Positions 35,776 to 44,910 are shown, counted from the first letter of the stretch. The stretch is DNA of 64,000 bases from an uncultured Mycoplasma sp. (GCA_947642635.1 CANRTI010000003.1:22186-86185), one strand, 5' to 3'. Program-made: numbers and translations. The notes: a model not told the origin generated them from the letters alone.

Positions 35776-36636
35776 AAAAGCTTCTGTTTTATAAACATAA
35801 TCAAGAATTTTGCCTAAATTTTTACAATTATTAAATTCATTATCTTGAAATTCAAATTCAGGTACTAAGGATATTAAAACAAAAAATAGTTTTTGTTCTT
35901 GTTCAGTTAAACTAGTAATACCTAAATACTTTTCATAAATAGTGGCAAACTCTAATTCCCAAAAATTATTTTGATATAATTTAACTAAATCTAAAACTGG
36001 TGTATCGAATTTGGCTTGATCCCAACTAATTAAATAGTCTTTTTCACTTCTTAAAAAGTGATCTAAACTAAGATTATTATGAATTAAACTAATTCTTTCA
36101 CTTTTTTTATCTTGCACAAGACTGTACCACTCATCTAATTCACGCGCTGAAAAATCTAAAGCGGCTTTTATTTTCGAATAATTACGAACAAATTCATACT
36201 TAGATGGAGCCATATAAACTTCTGTTAAAAATAGTTCATAGTATTTTAAATAATAATCTTTTAAATAAAAAATATTATTTTGAATGTTTTCATAAATTTC
36301 TAAGTAAGTATCACTAGAAACCTCTTTATTAAAAGAGGTTTTAGAATGTAGTAGTCCAACTAATGTGATTAAGTCTTCACTCTTTTGGGGATCAACATTT
36401 CTTTTATCTTCAACATATTCATAAATGTAATTGTCATCACGAAAATTATCATAAATATTGGGAAAAGAAGTAAAATTACGAGACTTTAAATATTCAAATA
36501 TACTTACCAAATCTTTATTAGTTGGTTTTTTCTTAACAACAAAATTGCCACTGGTAGTTTCTAAAATAGTACAATTTCCTCTGATTGTATAACGATATGG
36601 TTTATATAGATTTTTAAGACTTTCTAACTTATTCAT
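35737..36636 (-). CDS. YsxE/CotS-like spore-coat kinase-fold protein
   Basis: This is a 299-residue protein with an aminoglycoside-phosphotransferase-like fold. The N-lobe has the beta-strand pattern NFVVKKKP with the ATP-site Lys; the catalytic loop reads ISLIHNNLSLDHFLRS (about 190) and the metal loop SWDQAKFDTPVLDLVKLY (about 210). The DFG-like Asp is replaced by SWDQ, as in CotS/YsxE-type coat proteins. It overlaps by 8 bp the SpoVID-like LysM gene, as ysxE adjoins spoVID in Bacillus, so a spore-coat role is likely. Confidence 0.75.
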   Translation of the reverse strand: MNKLESLKNLYKPYRYTIRGNCTILETTSGNFVVKKKPTNKDLVSIFEYLKSRNFTSFPNIYDNFRDDNYIYEYVEDKRNVDPQKSEDLITLVGLLHSKTSFNKEVSSDTYLEIYENIQNNIFYLKDYYLKYYELFLTEVYMAPSKYEFVRNYSKIKAALDFSARELDEWYSLVQDKKSERISLIHNNLSLDHFLRSEKDYLISWDQAKFDTPVLDLVKLYQNNFWELEFATIYEKYLGITSLTEQEQKLFFVLISLVPEFEFQDNEFNNCKNLGKILDYVYKTEAFLAPYYTTDTNEQ

Positions 36637-37423
36637 CTATTTTAGGAATTAATATTTTATCGCCAGTACTTAAAGAATCAAATTCATTATATTCATCAAC
36701 AATGTTTGCACTTACATTATATAGAGCACATATGCTTTCTTTAGTTTCACTTTCTTTAACAACATGAATATGATATGTTACAAAAGTATCATCACTATCT
36801 TGAATAGTTTCCATAATAGTTTTTTCTTCTTCAGGATTTAATCTTTCATTTTCTTCTTTTACTGGTGTAACTTCAGGGATTTCTTCACTAATTGGAGTAA
36901 TTTCTTCTTCGACTTTCTCTTCTTTTCTTTCTTCTTTAACGTCCTCTAATTTGGTAGCAACTTCTTCTTTAATTGATTCTTCATTATCTTTTTCTTCTTT
37001 ATCATTAACTGGTTCAACAATTTGCGGATTTTCTAAAAAATCATCAATAAAAGATAATTCACTTTCTAACTCATCTTCATTAACTCTTTCAAATAATTCT
37101 TCTTCAACTTCAGCAGTTAAAGAATATTCAATATTAACTTTTAATTTGTTACCTTCCACTATTTCATATGCAAAATCTTCAATATTAAATTCTAAACTAT
37201 CCTTTTTAATATCATCTCGTAATTCGACAGTAAATGGTAAAGTGTGTTTAAAACTTTCGGTATTAATACTTACTTCATATACTTTATATTCCCCACTAAT
37301 GTAGAAATTACCAAGTACAACTCCATCATTTACAAAAAAATCATGTTCTAAAGACATTTTAGTAATTTCACTAATATTAGTTTTAAAATCCACTATACTC
37401 TCAAAAGGTATCTTAGTAAACAA
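36629..37423 (-). CDS. SpoVID-like LysM protein
   Basis: This is a protein of about 264 residues. Residues 1-110 resemble the N-terminal beta domain of SpoVID, the middle (125-210) is a long Glu/Lys-rich linker, and residues 215-264 form a LysM domain (TYHIHVVKESETKESICALYN, then SLSTGDKILIPKI). SpoVID recruits coat proteins to the forespore. The start is probably the TTG at 37423: the GGAG site touches the ATG at 37432 but is correctly spaced from the TTG. The gene continues into the YsxE-like gene (8-bp overlap). Confidence 0.75.
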   Translation of the reverse strand: MFTKIPFESIVDFKTNISEITKMSLEHDFFVNDGVVLGNFYISGEYKVYEVSINTESFKHTLPFTVELRDDIKKDSLEFNIEDFAYEIVEGNKLKVNIEYSLTAEVEEELFERVNEDELESELSFIDDFLENPQIVEPVNDKEEKDNEESIKEEVATKLEDVKEERKEEKVEEEITPISEEIPEVTPVKEENERLNPEEEKTIMETIQDSDDTFVTYHIHVVKESETKESICALYNVSANIVDEYNEFDSLSTGDKILIPKIDE

Positions 37424-37476
37424 AATTATCATCTCCTAAAAAAATATATGATTACAAAAAAATAATATAACTAATG

Positions 37477-39810
37477 TTATACTATTTTAACTACTTCTTT
37501 TTCTTTTAAATCTTTTAAATCATCTAAATTCTTATTAAATAAATCATTATAGATAGTATCATAATTATCCACTAAGTGAATATCTAAATTATCAAGGATT
37601 TTTTTAGGAATTTGTTTTAAATCATTTTTGTTATCTAAAGGAATATAAATAATTTCAATGCCTTGATTGTAAGCTGCCAAAATCTTTTCTTTGATTCCGC
37701 CTACTTTTAATATGTGACCTTTTAAAGAAATTTCACCCGTAAAAGCAATTTTTTCACTAACTATTTTATCTAATAATTTAGAAATAATTGTAGTTGTAAT
37801 GGCTACACCACAAGATGGTCCTTCTTTTTTAGTAGCCGTATCTTGCAGATGAATATGAATGGTATGATTATAAAACAAAGTATTACTAACATAATTTTTT
37901 TCTTTAATATATGATATAGCAACTTCGATACTTTCTTTTAAAACTGTCCCTAGAGAACCCGTAATAATATTTTTTTCTTCTCCATTATAAATTGAACACT
38001 CTACCCGAAATGTTGCACCACCAGCAGTAGTATAAGCAAGAGCATTAACAATACCTGCTTCTTTAATAATAGCATTTTTATCTTTTAGTAATGGTTCTTT
38101 TAAATATTTAATAATATCGGATTCATTTAAAGCATAACTAGGAATTTTAGCACTAATGATTTTAATAACTAACTTTCTTAAAATACGCGTTAAATTTCTA
38201 ACACCAGCTTCTTTTGTATAATTATTGATTAAATAAATCAAAGTATCATCTTTCATGACAATTTTTTTGCTCATATTATAATCATTATAAATTGTTGGCA
38301 AAATATATTTTTTAGCAATGTCTACTTTTTCAAAAACTGTATAACTAGATAATTCAATTATTTCTAGACGATCAAATAAAGGAGCAGGAATATTTTTTAA
38401 ACTATTAGCTGTTAGGACAAAAAAGATATTACTTAAATCAAATGGTTCTTCAATATAATTATCTACAAAAGTCTTATTTTGAGTACTATCTAAGATATCT
38501 AGTAATGCACTAGCAGGATCTCCCTTATAATCTTTTAACATTTTATCAATTTCATCAATTAATATAACAGGATTATTCGTATTACATTTTTTTAATCCTT
38601 GAATTATTTTTCCAGGTTGAGCTCCTAAATATGTTCTTCTACTACCAATTATCTCCGTCGTATCATTTAAACCACCAACACTTATTTTATAAAATTCCCG
38701 GTTAAGAGCGGATGCAATACTTGCCGTTATAGTAGTCTTTCCAATCCCTGGTGGTCCTACTAGACAAATTACTGGACTAGCAATATTCGGATTAACATTT
38801 TTAGTATTAATATAATCTTCAATTTGTTCTTTTACTTCGGTTAATCCATAGTGACTTTTATTTAAAGTTCCCATTATCGTTTTTAAATTTAAATTTTCTA
38901 AGCTAGATAAATGCCATGGAAGATTTAAGATGCAATCTAGATAATTTCTTATTACTGAATTTTCAGGAGAATTATCTGTTAAATTCTCTAGTTTGTGAAT
39001 TTCTTGTAATAATTTATCATGCGTTTTGGGATTAAGTTTTAATTCTTCTAATTTTGTAAGATATTTTTCAATATCGGCTGTTTTGATTTTTTGAATCCCC
39101 AAAACATTTTCTATTTCATTTATCTTTTCTTTTAAATAATATTCTTGTTGTTCTTTTGAAAGACGAACTTCAACTTTATTATCGATATTTTCTTCTAATT
39201 TATTATATTCCATTTCTAAATTTAAATCTTTAATTAAAGCAATAGCTCTTTTCTCGCCATTTAATTCTTGCATGTATTCTAATTTTTTAGAGGCGCTTAA
39301 CGGAATAAAAGTAGCAACAACATCAGTTAAAAAATTTAAATCTTCCGTTTCTTGGACAGTTTTTAAAATACTATTAGAAATATTGGGAGCCGAATTTATG
39401 TATTTATTAACCGCATCTTGTAATTTTTTTCGCACCACATTTTCGGTGTTTTCTTCTAATTTGGGTAAAACTATATCAGTTAATAAAGCATCAATAATAT
39501 CTTTACTAAATGCTTCGTATCCTAAAACTCGACTTCTTTTTTCTCCTTTTAATGTAAGACGTAAATTTCCATTTGAAAGCTCAATTTTGCTTTTTATATA
39601 AGCTACTACTCCCACATTAGGTAAGTCTTCTGTCGATATTTCTTTAGTATGGTCGTTTTTAGGAGATAAGATTAAAACTCGATTATTAAATTTCTTTTCA
39701 CTTATTTTAATAATCTTTTTACTTATCTCATCTTTTAATTCAAGTTTAATTTCTTGGAAAGGCAAAATGACTAAATCTTTTAAAAGTAAAACTAGTAGTG
39801 AGTAATCCAT
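37477..39810 (-). CDS. lon: ATP-dependent protease Lon
   Basis: This is a 777-residue AAA+ serine protease that degrades damaged and regulatory proteins in the cytosol. The N-terminal LON domain spans residues 1-200. The ATPase has Walker A GPPGIGKTT (about 347) and Walker B PVILIDEIDKM (about 410). The proteolytic domain has the Ser-Lys dyad: Ser in KKEGPSCGVA (about 675) and Lys in KVGGIKEKILAA (about 718). Length and order are those of LonA. A strong GGAGGTG site precedes the ATG. Confidence 0.97.
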   Translation of the reverse strand: MDYSLLVLLLKDLVILPFQEIKLELKDEISKKIIKISEKKFNNRVLILSPKNDHTKEISTEDLPNVGVVAYIKSKIELSNGNLRLTLKGEKRSRVLGYEAFSKDIIDALLTDIVLPKLEENTENVVRKKLQDAVNKYINSAPNISNSILKTVQETEDLNFLTDVVATFIPLSASKKLEYMQELNGEKRAIALIKDLNLEMEYNKLEENIDNKVEVRLSKEQQEYYLKEKINEIENVLGIQKIKTADIEKYLTKLEELKLNPKTHDKLLQEIHKLENLTDNSPENSVIRNYLDCILNLPWHLSSLENLNLKTIMGTLNKSHYGLTEVKEQIEDYINTKNVNPNIASPVICLVGPPGIGKTTITASIASALNREFYKISVGGLNDTTEIIGSRRTYLGAQPGKIIQGLKKCNTNNPVILIDEIDKMLKDYKGDPASALLDILDSTQNKTFVDNYIEEPFDLSNIFFVLTANSLKNIPAPLFDRLEIIELSSYTVFEKVDIAKKYILPTIYNDYNMSKKIVMKDDTLIYLINNYTKEAGVRNLTRILRKLVIKIISAKIPSYALNESDIIKYLKEPLLKDKNAIIKEAGIVNALAYTTAGGATFRVECSIYNGEEKNIITGSLGTVLKESIEVAISYIKEKNYVSNTLFYNHTIHIHLQDTATKKEGPSCGVAITTTIISKLLDKIVSEKIAFTGEISLKGHILKVGGIKEKILAAYNQGIEIIYIPLDNKNDLKQIPKKILDNLDIHLVDNYDTIYNDLFNKNLDDLKDLKEKEVVKIV

Positions 39811-39946
39811 TTTGCACCTCCATAAGACAAGTTTTATTATAAAGAATTATTTGCAGTTTGTAAACATAAAAGTACAATAAATTAATGGTTTTTCTAAATA
39901 TGAAAGTCGCTCTTAAAAATATATAATTAAAAATAAATTTTGAACA

Positions 39947-39972
39947 TAAAAAAAGATGGGATTAGCCATCAA
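39947..39972 (-). terminator. Terminator after tig
   Basis: GATGG and CCATC pair around a 6-nt loop and are followed by at least seven T residues on the minus strand. The stem overlaps the tig stop region. Confidence 0.65.
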
Positions 39973-39973
39973 T

Positions 39974-41224
39974 TTATTTATTACTATCTTGTAATATTTC
40001 CAACGCTTTGTGCATACGCATGTCATATTTAACTACATCAAGTGTACCGTAAGCATCGATTAATTCTTCTAATTTAATACCATAATTTTCAGCCATTTCT
40101 TGAGCTTTGGCTTTAACTTCTTTTTCAGTGAAATCAATTTTTTCTTGTTCGGCTATTTCTTCAATTATATAACGATATTTTAATCTTTTAATTGCCTCTG
40201 GTTCCATTTGTTTATGTAAATCTTCATGAGAAGTACCAGTCATTTTGAAGAATGTTTCCATATCAATACCTTGCATTTTTAATTGATCCTCATAACCATG
40301 AATCATCCGATGTACTTCATCCGAAATAATTTCAGGATTGATTTCAACTTCTAATTTAGATGTCGCAGCACTTAATAAGTCTTCAATAAATTTATCATTA
40401 ATCTCAGCTTCTTTTCTTTCTTTGATTGTTTTTTCCACTTCTTTATTAAATTCTTCTTCAGTTTTAACATTTTCTAAACCTAAATCAGCATAAAAATCAG
40501 CATTGATTTCTGGTAAAACTTTAGTTTTTATTTCATGAATTTTAACTTTAAAAGTTACAGCTTTATTTTTTAACTCTTCAGTATAATTGTCAGGGAAAGT
40601 TAAATTTAATTCTAATTCAGCATTTTCTTTTTGATCAATTAAACCTTCTTCAAATCCTGGAATAAAAGTATGGGAACCAATTTCTAAAGGGTAATTTTCC
40701 CCTTTACCACCATCAAGCGCTTTACCATCAACATATCCATCAAAATCGATTACAACAGTATCGCCTTCTTTAACAACTCCCTTTTCTTTAACAACAACTT
40801 CAGCTAGTTGATTTCTTAGTTTGGTAATTTCTTCATCAATTTCTTTTTTAGTAACTTTAACACTTTCTTTTTTTACTCCAAGATTTTTATAATCGTCTAA
40901 TTTTACAGTCGGTCTCGTAATTATAGTAAACTTGAAAATAACAGAACTATCAGAAATTCCAATAACATCAACAGCAGGTTCTACAACTGGAGATAATTTA
41001 TTATTATCTAATAATTCTTTGTATGCAACATTAATAGCATCATTAATTGCTTCTTGATATAAACTTTCTAAACCATATTTTTTTAAATAAACATCTTTGG
41101 GAGCAGCACCTTTACGAAAGCCATCAATTTTTGTTTCTTTATTTATTTTTTTAAAAGCTTTATCAAGGCAATTTGTCCACTTTTCACCTTCTAATTTAAT
41201 TTCAATTTCGTGTACGTTTTTCAT
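39974..41224 (-). CDS. tig: Trigger factor (ribosome-associated chaperone)
   Basis: This is a 416-residue chaperone with prolyl isomerase activity that binds ribosomes near L23. The ribosome-binding signature is GFRKGAAPKDVYLKKYG (about residues 36-52). The FKBP-type domain is at about 150-235 (VKEGDTVVIDFDGYVDGKALDGGKGENY). The C-terminal arms are helical and charged. The length is usual. It is the gene upstream of lon in the reading direction, as in several Bacilli. Confidence 0.97.
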   Translation of the reverse strand: MKNVHEIEIKLEGEKWTNCLDKAFKKINKETKIDGFRKGAAPKDVYLKKYGLESLYQEAINDAINVAYKELLDNNKLSPVVEPAVDVIGISDSSVIFKFTIITRPTVKLDDYKNLGVKKESVKVTKKEIDEEITKLRNQLAEVVVKEKGVVKEGDTVVIDFDGYVDGKALDGGKGENYPLEIGSHTFIPGFEEGLIDQKENAELELNLTFPDNYTEELKNKAVTFKVKIHEIKTKVLPEINADFYADLGLENVKTEEEFNKEVEKTIKERKEAEINDKFIEDLLSAATSKLEVEINPEIISDEVHRMIHGYEDQLKMQGIDMETFFKMTGTSHEDLHKQMEPEAIKRLKYRYIIEEIAEQEKIDFTEKEVKAKAQEMAENYGIKLEELIDAYGTLDVVKYDMRMHKALEILQDSNK

Positions 41225-41268
41225 ATAAACCTTCTTTCAATGGTTATTATAATATATCTAATTATTTT

Positions 41269-41616
41269 TTACAAGTTATCATTGGAACTTTTTGGTTTTT
41301 CTCTAGTTAATTTTTGATGAAAAGAACTTTTCTTAAATTGTGTTAAAATGTTAAATAGATGAATAAATGCTGGATCTTCTAGATGAAAACACTCCACTAA
41401 TTCAAATAATTTTAAAAATACTTTGATAATGTCATCAGATTCACAACTTATCCACTCTTCCCCATCTATAAAGGTAATTAAACGCCATTTATCCTCTTTA
41501 TTAATAAAAAAATTATTTAATTCATAATAATTATGCCACATACGTGCCCCATTTATGCTTGGAAATATATAGCTAATTAATTCCAAATAAACTTGTTCTT
41601 GTTTTTCAAAATCCAT
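41269..41616 (-). CDS. Hypothetical protein
   Basis: This is a 115-residue soluble protein, rich in Phe, Trp and acidic residues, without signal or helix. A GGGTGG site precedes the ATG. No family was recognised. It lies between tig and the pentapeptide-repeat gene, with gaps of 44 and 72 bp. Confidence 0.6.
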   Translation of the reverse strand: MDFEKQEQVYLELISYIFPSINGARMWHNYYELNNFFINKEDKWRLITFIDGEEWISCESDDIIKVFLKLFELVECFHLEDPAFIHLFNILTQFKKSSFHQKLTREKPKSSNDNL

Positions 41617-41688
41617 TTGTTTACCACCCTTTCAAACTTTGGATAAAACCATTTTTTAAATAACTTAAACTCATAAATTAAGAATACT

Positions 41689-42315
41689 TTAATCTTTAAT
41701 TTTAACACCTAAAATAGTAATTAAAACTGATGCTTGAAATTGATCAATAATTATATCTTTTAACGATTCTTTATCAAAACTAATTCCTGTAATATTGGTA
41801 GTAGAAAAATCAACGTCTTTTAAATTCGTTTTAAAAATTTCAGCATTAGTTAAATTGACATCTTTAAAATTAATATTTTTAATCTTGGTTTCATAAAATC
41901 TTATTTCAGAAAAATCAGTATCTATTATTTCTATATTTTTAATCGTCGCATCGCAAAAGTTACTTAGATTACCTTTACAATTTTGAATAATAATGTTTTG
42001 CATACTACTCCCAATAAATGAACAACCAACTAGTCTACAATTAAGAAATTTAACCCGCCGGATTAATTTATAATCAAATTTTTTGTTGGATAAATCACAA
42101 CCATCAAAAATAACATCAATTAAATCAACATCCTCAATAAAAATATTACTGAAATCAATATTTTTAAAAATACAACTATCGATCGTGACATTGTATATTT
42201 TATGATTATTTAACACTGTTTCTTCAAATAAACCACCAAAGTAATTATTGTCCTCTTTAGCTTCTAAAAATGTTCTCTTTTCACAATTTAATATTTTTGG
42301 CTCTATTATTTTCAT
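41689..42315 (-). CDS. Pentapeptide-repeat-like protein
   Basis: This is a 208-residue protein built of repeating five-residue coils, visible from about residue 40 as FKNIDFSNIFIEDVDLIDVIFDG, then CDLSNKKFDY and TDFSEIRFY. Most turns have a hydrophobic central residue with D, N or S before it, the mark of the right-handed beta-helix. Some family members protect gyrase (Qnr-like), but most have unknown roles and nothing here points to resistance. Confidence 0.8.
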   Translation of the reverse strand: MKIIEPKILNCEKRTFLEAKEDNNYFGGLFEETVLNNHKIYNVTIDSCIFKNIDFSNIFIEDVDLIDVIFDGCDLSNKKFDYKLIRRVKFLNCRLVGCSFIGSSMQNIIIQNCKGNLSNFCDATIKNIEIIDTDFSEIRFYETKIKNINFKDVNLTNAEIFKTNLKDVDFSTTNITGISFDKESLKDIIIDQFQASVLITILGVKIKD

Positions 42316-42389
42316 TTTATTTACTTCCTACTATCTTTAATATATTTCACAATTTTTTCTTGAATATACATACTTAAAAATAAATTTTG

Positions 42390-42929
42390 CTATTCTTTAT
42401 ATAAATAACAATCTTTTTCATGCGAGTATATTATTCCAATGGCTTGTAAATAAGAATAAATTATGGTAGAACCGACAAATTTCATCCCTCTTTTAATTAA
42501 ATCTTTGGAAATATTATTTGATAATTCGTTGGTTGTTTTATTAATTTCATAAAAAATTTTATCTTTAGTAAAAGTTTCTAAATAGCTGGAAAAAGTACCA
42601 TATTCGTAAACTATTTTTTGAAATATTTGAGCATTATTAATACTCGCATTAATTTTTAGTCTATTTCGAATAATATTTTTATTTTCTAATAATTCATTTA
42701 TTTTATTGGTATCATAATTAGCAACTTTGGAAACATCAAAATTGTCATAGGCAGTTCGAAAATGCTCTCTTTTATTAAGAATGCATTCCCAAGACAAGCC
42801 GGCTTGAAATGACTCTAATAATAACATTTCAAACAAATAAGACTCGTTCAGATTAAGTACTCCCCATTCTTTATCATGATATTCAATATATAATGGATTA
42901 GCTAAATTACACCATTTACATCTTTTCAT
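42390..42929 (-). CDS. tag: DNA-3-methyladenine glycosylase I
   Basis: This base-excision repair enzyme removes 3-methyladenine from DNA. From the start at 42929 (AAGGG about 9 nt upstream) it begins MKRCKWCNLANPLYIEYHD, with Cys4 and His18 as zinc ligands; the partner ligands are the His and Cys of SHEKDC near the C-terminus. The core shows SFQAGLSWECILNKREHFR and VGSTIIYSYLQAIG. The length (179) is normal. Confidence 0.95.
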   Translation of the reverse strand: MKRCKWCNLANPLYIEYHDKEWGVLNLNESYLFEMLLLESFQAGLSWECILNKREHFRTAYDNFDVSKVANYDTNKINELLENKNIIRNRLKINASINNAQIFQKIVYEYGTFSSYLETFTKDKIFYEINKTTNELSNNISKDLIKRGMKFVGSTIIYSYLQAIGIIYSHEKDCYLYKE

Positions 42930-43251
42930 AAACTTCATCCCTTTTAATTATACTTTTTTTCAATGTATGACTTTCTTTTAATAAAATAGAACTAAATATT
43001 AAAAAAAATATTTTAATATTAAATACTGTATCCTAATTGTAACATTTTCTTTTTAAGTAGTAAAATATTTTAACAGGTTTTTATTTATAATTTAAAGTTT
43101 GGTTAATTATTTTTGTATGCATGTAATAATGATTTTCATTCTTCTACATATTCTTTAACACATTTTAAGCTTTTCTTTTATTTCATCTTTATAAAAAATA
43201 CCTCATTCTAAGTTAAAAAATTATTTTTATTATATACTATTTCACTACTTA
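42930..43251. other. Intergenic region between tag and the IS110 remnant
   Basis: This is about 320 AT-rich bases with no reading frame, RNA or repeat I can support. The part next to 43252 may contain further decayed IS110 sequence, but it no longer reads as protein. Confidence 0.4.
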
Positions 43252-43581
43252 TTAATGCTTAATCGGTAATATTTGTTCCTTATTAACAAAAAATAACTTG
43301 ACTAATCTCATACAATCTTTTGTATCTGTTTTTGTTTTTCTTAAAGTATCATAATTATTTTTAGTAGTTAAACTATTGATTACCAAAGTATTAAAATTAT
43401 TCTCCTTAAAATATCTTTCTACTGGCAATTGATAAATTCTTGTTGATTCCATGAATATTGTTAAATCCTCTAATTTAAAATTATTAATTTGATTTTTCAA
43501 TTCATCAAAGTCTTTTAAATTATGTTTAATTTCTTTTGATTCAATCAAAACATCACCATACTCTGTAGATAACATCACCAC
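43252..43581 (-). pseudogene. IS110-family transposase fragment
   Basis: These 109 residues match the N-terminal DEDD (RuvC-like) domain of IS110 transposases: YGDVLIESKEIKHNLKDF, then IFMESTRIYQLPVERYFKENNF, VINSLTTKNNYDTLRKTKTDTKD. The acidic residues in FMEST and KTDTKD belong to the DEDD set. The first Asp segment and the entire C-terminal Tnp_20 domain are missing, so it is a relic. It marks the left boundary of the accessory island. Confidence 0.82.
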
Positions 43582-43665
43582 TTAAACTCTTGGTAAATAA
43601 TTTAACATAAAAAATAAGATCTAAATATTAAATTATTTACATCTTAAAGTATACTTGTAATCTAT

Positions 43666-43812
43666 CTATTTCGTAATAAATCTATAAATTGCATAAACAA
43701 CCCATATAAGCCAAGAATAAGCCCAACTCTTAAATACAATACTTATTGTTAAGTACACAATAGCAACTATTATTGCTATTACCCAGTTTATTATTTTTTT
43801 CTTATCCTTCAT
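43666..43812 (-). CDS. Small two-helix membrane protein
   Basis: This is a 48-residue protein. Residues 7-26 and 31-44 are hydrophobic, with two Trp in the second (WAYSWLIWVVYAIYR). A consensus GGAGG lies 5 nt before the ATG. The junction motif of this island (43828-43840) lies 16 bases upstream. No family was recognised. The ribosome site and tidy spacing make a real gene likely. Confidence 0.7.
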   Translation of the reverse strand: MKDKKKIINWVIAIIVAIVYLTISIVFKSWAYSWLIWVVYAIYRFITK

Positions 43813-43843
43813 TTTTACCTCCTACATAATTTGTAATTTAAAG

Positions 43844-44062
43844 TTACTTTTCTTTTTTATCTAATACTAGTTTTTTGATTTTAGTAGTATCTTCAATATA
43901 AGTTTCAGTATAACCACATTCTGGACATACTGCACATTTAAACTTTCCTAAATTTTCTTTAAATATACCTTGTTGAGTAATTTTTATTCCATAAGGTGCA
44001 CCTTCAACTTTAATATCTAAATCTTCTACCATCTTTACATTGCATCTTAAACATTTTCTCAT
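43844..44062 (-). CDS. Small zinc-ribbon protein
   Basis: This is a 72-residue protein with two Cys pairs, CLRC at the N-terminus and CPECG (with CAVC just before) at about 45-52, forming a rubredoxin-like or zinc-ribbon knuckle. The start at 44062 follows GAGGT; the frame to 44080 would overlap the ribosome site. Similar proteins are annotated as nucleic-acid-binding or PF20097-like, but the role is unknown. Confidence 0.7.
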   Translation of the reverse strand: MRKCLRCNVKMVEDLDIKVEGAPYGIKITQQGIFKENLGKFKCAVCPECGYTETYIEDTTKIKKLVLDKKEK

Positions 44063-44088
44063 AATATACCTCACCTTCAATTTGTAAT

Positions 44089-44277
44089 TTAGCGATTCCT
44101 TTTATAATCAATAATTCCAATAATACCTATAATTACAAATGCTACTGCAAGTAATAATGTTATTATCCATTTAGAAATGTCCTCTTCATTTATCAATAAT
44201 ATAATAAATACTACTATTGCTAATATTCCAAACACTAATTGAATTATTGAACTAATTAAACTTAATTTACTTTTCAT
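44089..44277 (-). CDS. Small membrane protein
   Basis: This is a 62-residue protein with two hydrophobic helices (about residues 8-27 and 36-55) and a basic tail DYKRNR. The start at 44277 follows a GAAAGTGAG site. It is followed by the zinc-ribbon gene across the shared junction motif, whose TAA provides its stop codon. The function is unknown. Confidence 0.65.
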   Translation of the reverse strand: MKSKLSLISSIIQLVFGILAIVVFIILLINEEDISKWIITLLLAVAFVIIGIIGIIDYKRNR

Positions 44278-44404
44278 ATTTTTTCTCACTTTCAAATTGA
44301 CTATCTAAGTTTTGTCAATACTAAATTTATAAAAATATTATACCACGACTAAAATCACGAAAATAGGCATTTTTTAAAATTTTCATGTATATTTAATTGT
44401 TTGC

Positions 44405-44433
44405 TTGTTTTACTATTACAGTTATTCTATAAT
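44405..44433 (+). promoter_or_regulatory. Promoter of the type I-like toxin mRNA
   Basis: TTGTTT at 44405-44410 and a consensus TATAAT at 44428-44433 are separated by 17 bases. The transcript would start near 44440, leaving a leader of about 60 nt before the peptide. Confidence 0.6.
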
Positions 44434-44498
44434 TCTAATAGGAACATTTGATGTGAGTGTCGTCCTCCAATCTTGAAAAAGAAGGGAGGTAGATATTG

Positions 44499-44633
44499 AT
44501 GAAAACTAAGACTTTTATAATAAAAGTTCTAAAGCTCATTGCTATCATTTTGTTACTTTCTACCTTTCTGGTGTTAGCAATTAAAAAAATAGACACTCTT
44601 CACATTTATAGAGTGTCAATCCTATTAAATTAG
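44499..44633 (+). CDS. Candidate type I toxin: 44-residue hydrophobic peptide
   Basis: The peptide begins MKTKTFIIKVLK, continues as an unbroken hydrophobic helix (LIAIILLLSTFLVLAI) and ends with a basic, polar tail (KKIDTLHIYR...). This is the plan of type I toxins such as TxpA, BsrG or Fst, though I see no direct similarity to a named one. GGGAGGT lies 8 nt upstream of the ATG; a CCTCC 16 nt before it in the leader can pair with it. The frame overlaps a convergent RNA at its 3' end. It is the only plus-strand gene of the island and is flanked by minus-strand genes. Confidence 0.65.
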   Translation: MKTKTFIIKVLKLIAIILLLSTFLVLAIKKIDTLHIYRVSILLN

Positions 44634-44694
44634 AGGCGATATTCACTTGCAAGATCGAATGTTCCTCTTTTTTATTGTATGCAAGTTTCCTTGA
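44580..44694 (-). ncRNA. Candidate antisense antitoxin RNA
   Basis: A minus-strand transcript is predicted from a promoter with TTGTAA (44725-44730), a 17-base spacer and TATTAT (44702-44707), starting near 44694. It ends at a strong terminator in which GACACTCT pairs with AGAGTGTC over 10 nt, followed by TATTTTTTT (about 44580-44617). The RNA of about 110 nt would be complementary to the last 50 bases of the toxin frame and the 3' untranslated region. Confidence 0.6.
44634..44682 (+). terminator. Terminator of the toxin mRNA
   Basis: GAGG-C-GATATTC pairs with GAATGTT-CCTC (11 bp, one bulge) around CTTGCAAG-containing loop, followed by TTTTTT. Its 3' arm CGAATGTTCC is also complementary to GGAACATTTG in the leader (44441-44450), so the mRNA could close on itself. 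Beyond it, 44731-44880 shows nothing further. Confidence 0.55.
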
Positions 44695-44910
44695 CATATT
44701 CATAATAACATAAAAGGAACTTTTTTACAAGCCGTTTTTATTGCTACTCGAAAAGTTCGAGTTTGGTATCAATCTGGTGCGTGAGTAAACCACATTTGGA
44801 AATTCGCATACAGGCTAATTTCTAAATCAATTATAACATCATTTATATAGTTTTGCACCTAATAATCTAATCTTTGAGAGAAATTGTAATTTATACTTTT
44901 AATTAAAAAT

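Noticed and set aside
36951..37304. Ser-rich plus-strand frame over the SpoVID-like gene
   Set aside because: It is complementary to the Glu/Lys-rich linker; no ribosome site and no conserved motif.
41689..42315. Pentapeptide protein as a quinolone-resistance (Qnr) gene
   Set aside because: The repeat fold alone is not specific; most family members have no resistance role and no supporting context is present.
43252..43581. IS110 fragment as an active bridge-RNA element
   Set aside because: The first catalytic segment and the whole C-terminal domain are missing, so it cannot be functional.
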